Assembly: GCA_032560695.1 (NCBI GenBank)
Contig: JAWGHR010000009.1
Location: 6,679 to 70,678 of the forward strand
DNA length: 64,000 nucleotides
Direction: 5' to 3'
DNA from: Peptoniphilus_A harei_B
GTDB lineage: Bacteria > Bacillota > Clostridia > Tissierellales > Peptoniphilaceae
Shown: positions 17,265 to 25,234 of the stretch, piece after piece
Layout of the letters: every line of letters starts with the position of its first letter
Position numbering within the stretch: position 1 is the first letter of the stretch
Program-made: the position numbers and the translations under genes
Notes under the pieces: model-generated
The model's database searches: none
What the model saw: the letters and a program-made list of their open reading frames with translations, nothing else
What the model was told of the DNA's origin: nothing

Positions 17265-17696
17265 ATGAAAAAGTTTATAGTTCCAACAATTGTATTAGGT
17301 TGTGTTTTACTTACAGTTCCTGCATTTGCAAAAAATTCTGATATAGTTAATAATCAATATAGAGAACAAATCATAGAGTATACTGATAAGGAAGATAAAG
17401 AAATCATTCCTTATAGCATGGTTATTACTACAGGCTCTTACAGAGGAATTGAGTATGAAAAATATTGTCAATTGACGAAAGGGAATGGAAGTAAAGTAAA
17501 CTTTTGGATAAGAAATAATGGCAGATACCCTGTTGTTATAAAAATTAATGGTGGAAAAGCTGTTACTGTAAAAGCAGGAGGACAAGGCTATACATCAACT
17601 TCAGTCAGAAGATTTAGTAAAGATTATAAGTTTACAGCTAGTTGTCCTCAAGGTGGAGACATAAATATAGATTATAGAATTGTTCAAAGAGACTAA
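17265..17696 (+). CDS. Secreted protein, paralogue of the following lipoprotein
   Basis: A 143-residue protein with a Sec signal peptide (MKKFIV start, core to about residue 22, likely cleavage after AFA). The C-terminal 70 residues contain NGSKVNFWIRNNGRYPV and a YKFTAS...GGDINIDYRIVQ end, matching the next gene position by position. The fold looks like a small beta domain. An AGGAGG ribosome-binding site is present. No known family or function is recognised. Confidence 0.75.
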   Translation: MKKFIVPTIVLGCVLLTVPAFAKNSDIVNNQYREQIIEYTDKEDKEIIPYSMVITTGSYRGIEYEKYCQLTKGNGSKVNFWIRNNGRYPVVIKINGGKAVTVKAGGQGYTSTSVRRFSKDYKFTASCPQGGDINIDYRIVQRD

Positions 17697-17747
17697 CTTT
17701 AAAAGTTCTAATAATCTTGTAATTTAAAATTTCTATATCTGTTTTTT

Positions 17748-17782
17748 AATGCTACAAAGTATTATTTTTGTAGCATTTTTTG
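17748..17782 (+). terminator. Terminator between the two paralogues
   Basis: An 11-bp stem AATGCTACAAA / TTTGTAGCATT with a T-rich tail, lying 24 bp before the next start codon. Confidence 0.78.
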
Positions 17783-17805
17783 TAATTAAGATTTGGAGGT
17801 TTAAA

Positions 17806-18243
17806 ATGAAGAAAAGAATTTTAACTGTTATTGCTGTTGCTTTAGCTTTTATAAGCTTATCAGCATGCACAAAAAATCCAAAGGATGCAGAAGAAAAAAA
17901 TAAAAAAGAAATTGCGAAAAACATCAATCAAAGTAAAGAAGCTGACAAAAAATCTAATGAGCTATACATTGTTGACAATGGAAGTCAAAAAGGTTCTGCT
18001 TTCCAACAAGAACGCTCTTTAGAAAAGTCCAATGGAAGTGAAGTGAATTTTTGGATAAAAAACAAGGGTGAATATCCAGTAGAAATTAAAATTGATGGAG
18101 ATTATCCTGTAATTGTTGAAGCTGGAAAAGATGGAGAGACTTCTGCTCCAATAAAAAAAGATAAAGTTGATTATAAATTTTTAGCTAGTCCTACTGAAGG
18201 TGGAGAAATCGACATAGATTTTAAAATTGTTCAAGGGAATTAA
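17806..18243 (+). CDS. Lipoprotein, paralogue of the preceding secreted protein
   Basis: A 145-residue lipoprotein: signal peptide, lipobox LSAC near residue 20, a Lys/Glu-rich linker, then the same C-terminal domain as the upstream gene (NGSEVNFWIKNKGEYPV and GGEIDIDFKIVQ). I use the ATG at 17806 behind TTGGAGG; an upstream in-frame ATG falls in the terminator. The pair is one domain delivered once as a secreted and once as a membrane-anchored form. Function unknown. Confidence 0.78.
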   Translation: MKKRILTVIAVALAFISLSACTKNPKDAEEKNKKEIAKNINQSKEADKKSNELYIVDNGSQKGSAFQQERSLEKSNGSEVNFWIKNKGEYPVEIKIDGDYPVIVEAGKDGETSAPIKKDKVDYKFLASPTEGGEIDIDFKIVQGN

Positions 18244-18274
18244 GTAAAAAATAAAAAGAAAATTAAAATTAGTC

Positions 18275-18303
18275 TTGACAAAAATTTTTTACAAGAATAT
18301 AAT
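18275..18303 (+). promoter_or_regulatory. Consensus promoter of T-box leader 1
   Basis: Perfect TTGACA and TATAAT separated by 17 bp. Confidence 0.9.
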
Positions 18304-18309
18304 ATCCAC

Positions 18310-18575
18310 TAATAAAATAATAAATGCCATGAAAGAGAGAAAGATATCAAGTGAGTCTTAAAGAGAGTGGGAAATGGTGAGAGCCCGCAGATTAGCTTAT
18401 ATGTAATATTCACTCTAAAGCATGAAGATTGAATAATAGTAGATTTTCACGGAAGTCTCCGTTACCATAGACTAGAGATTGTTAGATCTTCAAAGAGGAA
18501 ATATTTATATTTCGAATTTAGGTGGTACCGCGAATCCTTCGCCCTATATGGGTGGAGGATTTTTTTATTATTTTA
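18310..18575 (+). promoter_or_regulatory. T-box riboswitch 1, specifier UUC (Phe)
   Basis: A complete T-box leader: a GAAAGAG base, an apical stem GTGGG / CCCGC around the GGTGAGAG element, the T-box core GGTGGTACCGCG at 18531-18542, and a terminator formed by AATCCT...AGGATT with a T run. The codon directly above the closing helix CTCT is TTC (18409-18411) followed by A, which predicts reading of uncharged tRNA-Phe. The only gene before the next leader is a TrpX-type binding protein. The 18244-18598 gap is fully explained by this leader and its promoter. Confidence 0.88.
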
Positions 18576-18598
18576 AATAATTTTTTTTGGAGGACAAA

Positions 18599-19573
18599 AT
18601 GAAAAATTTAAAGAAAATGGTAAAAGTTATTGGTCTAGGTGCCCTTGCAGTTTCCCTTATTGGATGTGCAGGAGATAAGAAAGTAGAAAAAAGTGGAGAA
18701 AAAATAAAAGTTGGAGCTATTGAATATATCGAACATGTTTCTCTTGACAATGCCCTAAAGGGATTCCAAGACAGACTAAAAGAAGAAGGAATAGATGTAG
18801 AAATTGATGTTGAAAACTTGCAAGGAGATCAAGCTCTTGCCACAACTGTTCCTAAAAAATTTGAAGCTGAAGACTACAAATTAGTTTATGCTATTTCAAC
18901 ACCAGCTGCTCAAGGAGCAAAGACTGCTCTTCCAGATAAAAATATTATTTATTCAGCAGTGACAGATCCAGTGGAAGCAGGCCTAATTGATTCTCCAGAT
19001 AAAATTACAAATATCACTGGTGTAAATGATGCAGTTTCTGCAAAGGATCAACTTGAATCCTTCTTAAAAATTTATCCTGACATAAAAACTATAGGAACAA
19101 TTTTTTCAACTAACGAAGCCAATTCAAAGATACAAGTTGAAAGTTTGAAAAAGGCTTGTGATGAACTTGGTCTTACACTTGAAACTGTAGGTATAAATAA
19201 TATCAATGACATTGGTCAAGCTCTTTCAACTTTAACTGGAAAGATCGATGCTTATTATGCCTTAACAGACAATACAGTTGCATCAGCTGGTCCAATTCTT
19301 GCGGAAAGTTTATTAAAAAATAAAGTTCCATCTCTTTCAGCAGAAGAAGGACAAGTATCAAAGGGACTTTTAATGAGTAAGGGCGTTGACTATTATGAAC
19401 ATGGACGTCAAGCAGGAGAAATGGCAATAAAAATTTTAAAGGGAGAAGATATTAAGAATATTCACGCAGAAGACAACAAGACTTCTAAGAAAAAGATTAA
19501 TGGAAAAACTGCTGAGGCTCTTGGTCTAGACCTAACAAATGAAAACCTAAAGGACGCAGAAATTTTAAAGTAA
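18599..19573 (+). CDS. TrpX-type ABC substrate-binding lipoprotein 1, predicted phenylalanine
   Basis: A 324-residue lipoprotein of the ABC_sub_bind (TrpX) family: lipobox LIGC near residue 22, IEHVSLDNALKGF, STPAAQGAK, AVTDPVEAGL, FSTNEANSK and DNTVASA. ATG at 18599 follows TTTGGAGGACAAA; an upstream TTG is inside the ribosome-binding site. It has no permease of its own, so it should dock on the permease/ATPase pair downstream. The Phe assignment comes from the UUC leader and is inference. It is about half identical by eye to the next binding protein. Confidence 0.88.
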   Translation: MKNLKKMVKVIGLGALAVSLIGCAGDKKVEKSGEKIKVGAIEYIEHVSLDNALKGFQDRLKEEGIDVEIDVENLQGDQALATTVPKKFEAEDYKLVYAISTPAAQGAKTALPDKNIIYSAVTDPVEAGLIDSPDKITNITGVNDAVSAKDQLESFLKIYPDIKTIGTIFSTNEANSKIQVESLKKACDELGLTLETVGINNINDIGQALSTLTGKIDAYYALTDNTVASAGPILAESLLKNKVPSLSAEEGQVSKGLLMSKGVDYYEHGRQAGEMAIKILKGEDIKNIHAEDNKTSKKKINGKTAEALGLDLTNENLKDAEILK

Positions 19574-19638
19574 AATCTCACTGAAATAAGTAAAATAAAA
19601 ATTAAATAAAAAATTTGGACGAATTTATAAAAAAAGAC

Positions 19639-19667
19639 TTGACTTTGGTCTGCTAGCAGAATATACT
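19639..19667 (+). promoter_or_regulatory. Promoter of T-box leader 2
   Basis: TTGACT and TATACT with 17-bp spacing, matching the geometry of promoter 1. Confidence 0.85.
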
Positions 19668-19673
19668 AAATGT

Positions 19674-19932
19674 AATTTAAATAAAGCGTTGAAAGAGAAA
19701 AAAGAATTTTTAGTGATTTTAAGAGAGTTGCCGGTTGGTGAGAGGCAATACACGGAAATTTAACATACACTCTAAAGCTTATTTGTTGAAGTTAGTAGGC
19801 AAGTACGGAAGCCACCGTTATCTTAGGCTAGAGGTTGTTTGACCTTAAATAGAGGTAATCTTTTAGATTATAAAATCGGGTGGTACCGCGAAGTCAGTCT
19901 TTCGTCCCAATGTGGATGAAAGGCTTTTTTTA
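19674..19932 (+). promoter_or_regulatory. T-box riboswitch 2, specifier UAC (Tyr)
   Basis: A second T-box leader of the same build as leader 1: base stem AAATAAAGC / GCTTATTT, apical stem GTTGCC / GGCAAT around GGTTGGTGAGA, T-box core GGGTGGTACCGCG near 19878-19890, and terminator stem GTCTTTCGTCC / GGATGAAAGGC with a T run. At the place where leader 1 has TTC, this one has TAC (19766-19768) followed by A, so tRNA-Tyr is the predicted effector. It controls the second binding protein, permease and ATPase. Confidence 0.88.
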
Positions 19933-19949
19933 TTTTATGGAGGTTTTTT

Positions 19950-20939
19950 ATGAAATTTAGAAAGTTGTTTGTTTTACTTATGATGTCATTTGTCCTTGTG
20001 GCTTGTGGCAAGAGTGAAAATAGTGGAAATGTAAAAGAAGAAACTGCTACAGAAACTAGTGGCGGAAAAAAAGTCGGTGTAATTCAAATTGCTGACCACA
20101 TTGCTCTTGAAAGGGCGAGAAAGGGTTTTGAAGATGAACTTAAAAAGACAAACCCTGATGTAGAAATTATTTCCAAGAATGCCAATGGAGACTTAACAGT
20201 TGTCCCATCAATTATTAAGTCCTTCCAAGACAAGAAAGTTGATTTAATTTACGCAATAGCAACACCAGCTGCCCAAGGAGCAAAGAATGGTGAAAAGGAA
20301 ATTCCAATTATCTTTAACGCAGTTACAGATCCAGGATCTGCAGACCTTGTTAAGAATTTGGAAGAACCTGAAGGAAATATAACAGGAGTTTCTGATTACT
20401 TCTCAATAGAAGCTCAACTAGAAGAAATGATTAGCATCTTCCCAGACATTAAAAATATTGGAGTTATGTTCTCAACAAATGAAGCCAATTCAAAATTCCA
20501 AATTGAAGAACTAAAGAAGGCTGCAGAAGGTTTTGGACTTAATGTAGTGGAAGTTGGAGTAAACAACATTAACGATGTATCAACAGCTATAAAGACAATT
20601 GAACCAAAGATTGACATCTTCATGGCAATCACAGACAACACAGTTTCATCTGCATCAACAATAATTGCAGAGTCACTAAAGGCTGCCAAGATTCCTTCCT
20701 TTGCATCAGAAGAAGGACCAGTTGAAAATGGAATTCTTGTAAGTGCAGGAGTTGACTATGTTGAACTTGGTATGAAGGCAGCAGGTATGGCAAGTGAAAT
20801 CCTTGGAGGCAAGGAAGTTAAAGATGTTCCAGTTTTATTCTCAACTGAAACAAGTAAGGTTGTAAACAAGAAAACTGCTGAAGCCCTTGGTCTAGAAGAT
20901 GATAAGAATTTAATGGATAATGCAAAAGTAGTTGAATAG
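19950..20939 (+). CDS. TrpX-type ABC substrate-binding lipoprotein 2, predicted tyrosine
   Basis: A 329-residue lipoprotein of the same ABC_sub_bind family, with lipobox LVAC near residue 19 and the same landmark motifs (ATPAAQGAK, AVTDPGSADL, FSTNEANSK, DNTVSSA). It begins a three-gene unit with its permease and ATPase under the Tyr-type T-box. ATGGAGG precedes the start. Family members with known ligands bind tryptophan or other aromatic amino acids; tyrosine is inferred from the specifier. Confidence 0.9.
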   Translation: MKFRKLFVLLMMSFVLVACGKSENSGNVKEETATETSGGKKVGVIQIADHIALERARKGFEDELKKTNPDVEIISKNANGDLTVVPSIIKSFQDKKVDLIYAIATPAAQGAKNGEKEIPIIFNAVTDPGSADLVKNLEEPEGNITGVSDYFSIEAQLEEMISIFPDIKNIGVMFSTNEANSKFQIEELKKAAEGFGLNVVEVGVNNINDVSTAIKTIEPKIDIFMAITDNTVSSASTIIAESLKAAKIPSFASEEGPVENGILVSAGVDYVELGMKAAGMASEILGGKEVKDVPVLFSTETSKVVNKKTAEALGLEDDKNLMDNAKVVE

Positions 20940-20974
20940 ATGAAAAACATTTAAAACAAATTAGGAGGAGAAAG

Positions 20975-21859
20975 TTGAATTCAGTAATAATGGAATCCAT
21001 TGTCATGGGACTTATATTTTCCATATTGACAATAGGAGTCGTAATAACCTTTAAAATTTTAGATTTTCCTGACATGTCAGTGGAAGGGACTTTCCCACTA
21101 GGTGCCTTTGCCTTTGCAAAGATGTTGACACTTGGCATGAACCCAATACTTGCTATGGTGGTTTCACTTGTGGCAGGAGGACTTGGAGGCTATATCACAT
21201 ATATTTTATTTAGGAAGTTTAAGATTCAAGCAATCTTATCAGGAATCCTAACAATGACATTTTTATATTCAGTGAATTTAAGAATTACTGGTACTCCAAA
21301 TGTTACCTTCTTTGATTACAAGACTGTATTTCAACTTTTTGAAAGCCTTCCTAAGATGTTGATTCTTGCAATAATAACACTTGTAATAAAATTAATTCTT
21401 GATTGGTTTTTAAAAACTGAAAAGGGCTACCTTCTTTTGGCAACAGGAGATAACGAAACTCTTGTTAAGTCCCTTGGCAAAAATCCAGACAAGTACATTG
21501 CAATTGGTCTTGTAATATCCAACGCACTTGCAGCACTTGCTGGAGCATTGATGGCACAGTCCAATGGTTATGCAGACATAACAATGGGACAAGCCATAAT
21601 AGTATCAGCACTTGCATCAGTTATAATTGGTGATGCTTTCTTAAAGAACGCAAACTTTTTAAATAGAACAACAAGAGCTATAATCGGTGCAATAATTTAC
21701 AGGATCATCTACGGAATTGCCCTTTACCTAGGACTTGCTCCAAGTGATTTAAAGGGAATAACTGCAATAATCGTAGTATTCTTTATAGTTTACAATGATG
21801 TTTCTCCAAAGGGATTATCTGTATTAAAAGGAAAGAGGGAAGAAAATGCTAAGAATTAA
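20975..21859 (+). CDS. ABC transporter permease, TrpY-like
   Basis: A 294-residue membrane permease with about eight hydrophobic segments, of the branched-chain/ribose-like permease superfamily that pairs with TrpX. I read a TTG start at 20975 because GGAGGAGAAAG lies just upstream; the next ATG, five codons in, has no better site. It overlaps the ATPase by 14 bp. It probably serves both binding proteins, because no other permease is nearby. Confidence 0.9.
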   Translation: MNSVIMESIVMGLIFSILTIGVVITFKILDFPDMSVEGTFPLGAFAFAKMLTLGMNPILAMVVSLVAGGLGGYITYILFRKFKIQAILSGILTMTFLYSVNLRITGTPNVTFFDYKTVFQLFESLPKMLILAIITLVIKLILDWFLKTEKGYLLLATGDNETLVKSLGKNPDKYIAIGLVISNALAALAGALMAQSNGYADITMGQAIIVSALASVIIGDAFLKNANFLNRTTRAIIGAIIYRIIYGIALYLGLAPSDLKGITAIIVVFFIVYNDVSPKGLSVLKGKREENAKN

Positions 21860-22658
21860 AAATTTATCAAAAACTTTTTACAAGGGTATGGAAGAAGAAA
21901 ATCAAATTTTTGATAATTTCTCCCTTGATATAGAAGAAAATAAGTGTGTTGCAATTTTGGGACCTAACGGTTGTGGCAAGTCTACACTTTTTAACATGAT
22001 TTCAGGTTCACTTAACCCTGACTCAGGAGAGATCATCCTGGGAGATGTGGACATTGCAAAATTATCTGAAGACAAGAGGGCAATAGATATAGGAAAGGTA
22101 AACCAAGACCCATCAAAGGGAGTTTGCCAAAGCCTAAATATTTTAGAAAATATGTCCATGGCCTTTAAGAAGGGTCACAAGTTTACATTTAAGAAACTAA
22201 TCGACAAGAACAACAACGATGAAATTATAGAAAAGTTAAAATCTATTGACCTGGGACTTGAAAACAAATTAAAGACTCAAGTAAAATTCCTATCAGGTGG
22301 ACAAAGACAATCACTGTCCTTATTAATGGCAACTGTTAAGAGGCCGAAGATTCTTTTACTTGATGAACACACTGCAGCCCTTGACCCAAAGACTTCTAAG
22401 ATAATAATGGATAAGACCAATGACCTTATCAAGAAAGAAAAGATTACAACCCTAATGATTACTCACAACTTAAAAAATGCCATTGACTACTCAGACAGAA
22501 TTATAATGCTAAATAAGGGCAAGGTTGTCTTAGATATTCTTCCAGGTGAAGTCACAGAAGAAGAACTAAATAGGATCTACAACGAAAAGATTGAAGAAGA
22601 AAACAATTTAGAAGTAGAAAAGCTTGCCAGAGTAAATCAAGTTGAAAGATTTGCATAA
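21846..22658 (+). CDS. ABC transporter ATP-binding protein, TrpZ-like
   Basis: A 270-residue ABC ATPase with intact Walker A (LGPNGCGKST, about 38-47), signature LSGGQRQS, Walker B LLLDEH and H-loop ITHNL. It energises import by the aromatic amino-acid transporter encoded just upstream and ends the operon before a strong terminator. Start ATG is inside the end of the permease gene, implying coupled translation. Confidence 0.92.
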   Translation: MLRIKNLSKTFYKGMEEENQIFDNFSLDIEENKCVAILGPNGCGKSTLFNMISGSLNPDSGEIILGDVDIAKLSEDKRAIDIGKVNQDPSKGVCQSLNILENMSMAFKKGHKFTFKKLIDKNNNDEIIEKLKSIDLGLENKLKTQVKFLSGGQRQSLSLLMATVKRPKILLLDEHTAALDPKTSKIIMDKTNDLIKKEKITTLMITHNLKNAIDYSDRIIMLNKGKVVLDILPGEVTEEELNRIYNEKIEEENNLEVEKLARVNQVERFA

Positions 22659-22681
22659 ATTTCATAAATAACATTAAAAAG

Positions 22682-22710
22682 TCCTACTCAAGAAAGAGTA
22701 GGATTTTTTG
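22682..22710 (+). terminator. Rho-independent terminator of the aromatic transporter operon
   Basis: Eight-bp stem TCCTACTC / GAGTAGGA followed by six T. Confidence 0.92.
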
Positions 22711-22724
22711 TTTAATATAAAATT

Positions 22725-23765
22725 TCATTTTAAAGTGAGGGTAAATTCGTCACCAATTGCTTGTTCTCCAGTAGGAATTTCTCTGTTGTCATAGCTGTTG
22801 ACTGTCACTCTGTATAATTGGCATTTTAGTGTTTTTATTTCATTTAAAAGTTCATCGGCAGTGACCTTGCTAGTGACTGGTGAAAAATATAGGTTGGATT
22901 TATTTTTCTCTGCTTCACGAGTTTCAAAGTAAACAAATCTGTCCTTGGAATCTCTTGCTTTTATTGAATAAATATATCCATCTTCGGTGTCAGGATAGGT
23001 CAGTACAATTTTTTGTGAAGCTGGGCTTGTAGTAAAGCTTTCAATGACAATGTTATTTGTATCTGGAATAGTAAAGTCCTTTGCTATAAGATTTTTATTC
23101 ATTTTCATTTGTGACATATCTATATTTGTTGAAAGACTAATTTTTTTCTTGTTTCCTAAAAACTCATCGAAGAAAAATTCTAAATTAACTTTGCCTTCTT
23201 TTGGCAAGGATTCTTCTAAATCATATTTAAGAGTATAGACATTTACTTTTTTATCTTCAGGTAAAGTATATCCAGAGCCGCTAGAGCCAAGAATATTATT
23301 TTTTTTGCCATTAACTTTAAGTTCAGTTAAGTCAACTTCTTTAGAGAGCATTTTTTCTGATTCATTTAGGCTCAAAATAACTGTGTATAAATTATTATCT
23401 TCAATAATAAATTTATCAAAAATATATTTTTTGCCATTTATTTCAAAAGCTTCGTTTAAATTTACGCTGTACTCATCAACTTCCCTTGATAGTCCCATGG
23501 CATCAGATAAAGTAATTTTAAAATTACTTGCTAATTCTCTTGTCTTGGCAAAGACATAGCCACCGGATGTGTAATTTGTTATCCCCAAAACTAATATAAG
23601 AGATGCTGCTATTGCCACCACTTTTTTATTAAACTTATTTTTCTTGCTTTTTATTTTTAATGATCTCACAGTTCTTTTTAGATTTTCTCTTTCAAAATCA
23701 TTAAGAGGAACTTCTTCGTATTCAATTTTCATGTCGTTTAACTCATCATAAATATTATTTTTCAT
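22725..23765 (-). CDS. Anti-sigma factor-like membrane protein (DUF4179 type)
   Basis: A 346-residue protein with a charged cytoplasmic N-terminus (about 1-45), one membrane helix (about 47-63) and a large extracellular beta-rich domain resembling DUF4179. This one-helix layout directly downstream of an ECF sigma gene is typical of an anti-sigma partner. It overlaps the sigma gene by 11 bp. The signal sensed is unknown. Confidence 0.78.
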   Translation of the reverse strand: MKNNIYDELNDMKIEYEEVPLNDFERENLKRTVRSLKIKSKKNKFNKKVVAIAASLILVLGITNYTSGGYVFAKTRELASNFKITLSDAMGLSREVDEYSVNLNEAFEINGKKYIFDKFIIEDNNLYTVILSLNESEKMLSKEVDLTELKVNGKKNNILGSSGSGYTLPEDKKVNVYTLKYDLEESLPKEGKVNLEFFFDEFLGNKKKISLSTNIDMSQMKMNKNLIAKDFTIPDTNNIVIESFTTSPASQKIVLTYPDTEDGYIYSIKARDSKDRFVYFETREAEKNKSNLYFSPVTSKVTADELLNEIKTLKCQLYRVTVNSYDNREIPTGEQAIGDEFTLTLK

Positions 23766-24276
23766 AAAAATTTTCCCTCCATTTTTTTAAAAAATTTCTT
23801 CCTCTGCTAACTTTTTTGTAGGCATTTGCTGTGGAAATATTTTGTTTAGATGCTGCCTCTTTATAGGAGAGCCCATGGATAAAAATATTTTCAAAAAGTT
23901 TTTTGTCTTCATCATTTAAAAGTGAAAGGACTTCTTCTATTTCTAGATTTGAAGTTAAATCTGAATCGACGATTTTTGAATCTTCATCTAGTCTAAGGCT
24001 TTCAAATTTAATTTCTTTTCTAAGGATATCTATGGCTCTATACTTTGCTACAAGGGCACACCAATTTTTAAAAGTAGACCTACTTGGGTCAAAGTATTGA
24101 ATATTTTGCCATATACTTAAGAGAGCATCATTCATAGCTTCGTCCCAAAGGTTTGGATATTTCCAAAGTGTTTTTGAAATAACTCCCTTTAATATTTTTC
24201 CGTAATCTTCTATAAATATATAGAGGGCATCTTCATCTTTATTTTTTAGCCTTTCTATCAAGTCTTGATTATCCAT
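23755..24276 (-). CDS. ECF-type RNA polymerase sigma factor
   Basis: A 173-residue sigma-70 family protein with region 2 (about 10-85, including DEAMNDALLSIWQN and STFKNWCALVAKYRAIDILRK) and a region 4 helix-turn-helix (about 113-165, FIHGLSYKEAASKQN). It should direct transcription of an unknown regulon when released by the protein encoded next to it. GAAGGAGG precedes its ATG. Such pairs are usually autoregulated; I could not identify the self promoter with confidence. Confidence 0.88.
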   Translation of the reverse strand: MDNQDLIERLKNKDEDALYIFIEDYGKILKGVISKTLWKYPNLWDEAMNDALLSIWQNIQYFDPSRSTFKNWCALVAKYRAIDILRKEIKFESLRLDEDSKIVDSDLTSNLEIEEVLSLLNDEDKKLFENIFIHGLSYKEAASKQNISTANAYKKVSRGRNFLKKWRENFYEK

Positions 24277-24365
24277 ATTTCCTCCTTCACTTATATATTC
24301 GTGATAGAGATAATAATTCTGACAAATTTTTAAAATTAAAATTTATGAAAAATAATTTTGAGCAT

Positions 24366-24398
24366 AAAAAAACTATCCTGGTTACCCAAGATAGTTTT
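24366..24398 (-). terminator. Terminator of the minus-strand ABC-2 operon
   Basis: Stem AAACTATCCTGGG / CCCAAGATAGTTT with one mismatch, flanked by A run and T run; on the minus strand it follows the permease stop by six bases. Confidence 0.85.
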
Positions 24399-24403
24399 TA
24401 AAA

Positions 24404-25234
24404 TTAATATTTAAGTTCTTTATTAGAATATATTGAGTAAGTCAATACTATCATCAAGATAAAGATCACTGCATTTGCTATTAGGCCAAATAGGTTTAGG
24501 TTTGCGCTTACAAAGCTATAAGGTCTAAAGGCTTCGTTAGGGAAGTAAGAAACTACCATAGCGAAGACATCGCCAATAACTTTTCCTACAATTGTAAGTA
24601 GAACAAGAAGGAATACAAAAAGTGCAGCTACTGCATCTTGGTGTAATGAAGACTTTGAAATTGCAGAGAAGAAAAATCCTATAGACATAAAGACAAGGCC
24701 AGAGCCAAGTAGTCCAACGAAAATTTTTACTAGTCCTTCAATAATTTCAAAGCTTGTCACTTGTGGTGTGTCGCTTCCAAGAGAAGTTATTCCAAGTACA
24801 AGTCCAAAACTTGCAAGTGCCATAATAATTAAGAATAAGATATAAATTAAAATATTTGCTGTGAACTTTCCAGTTACAATTTCTGATTTTGAAATTGGGT
24901 TTGAATAAATATATTCAATGTTACCTGAAGATTGTTCCTTTGCAAGGGAGTTAGCTCCAAGTTGCATTGCAAATACAAAAATTAATATTGCAAGGTAGTG
25001 GTAAACTAGGGCAAGATAGTCGCCAATATTTACTATATCCATACCTTCATAAAATCCCAAAATATTTCTTGTTGGCTCGTTAAAACTTTCTAAAACTGAA
25101 TTAAAGAGCGAATTCATTTGCGACTCTGCAAGGAAGGGATAAAAGGCAAGCATAAGTCCCAGTAAAATTATTAGGACAATGGCCCAAGAAATCATCTTTG
25201 CAAAGTTTGATTTAAATTCCATATTAAATATCAT
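24404..25234 (-). CDS. ABC-2 type transporter permease
   Basis: A 276-residue membrane protein with six hydrophobic segments and the LAKEQSSGNIEYIYSNPISK cytoplasmic loop typical of ABC-2 exporters. A consensus AAAGGAGGACAAAG precedes its ATG, which lies inside the end of the ATPase gene (11-bp overlap). The exported substrate is not evident; related systems move antibiotics, bacteriocins or lipids. Confidence 0.87.
   Translation of the reverse strand: MIFNMEFKSNFAKMISWAIVLIILLGLMLAFYPFLAESQMNSLFNSVLESFNEPTRNILGFYEGMDIVNIGDYLALVYHYLAILIFVFAMQLGANSLAKEQSSGNIEYIYSNPISKSEIVTGKFTANILIYILFLIIMALASFGLVLGITSLGSDTPQVTSFEIIEGLVKIFVGLLGSGLVFMSIGFFFSAISKSSLHQDAVAALFVFLLVLLTIVGKVIGDVFAMVVSYFPNEAFRPYSFVSANLNLFGLIANAVIFILMIVLTYSIYSNKELKY

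Noticed and set aside
18310..19932. Trp (UGG) or Ile (AUU/AUA) specifiers in the two T-boxes
   Set aside because: No TGG lies in either specifier region. ATT/ATA would be followed by C, whereas T-box specifiers are followed by a purine; only TTC-A and TAC-A fit both leaders.
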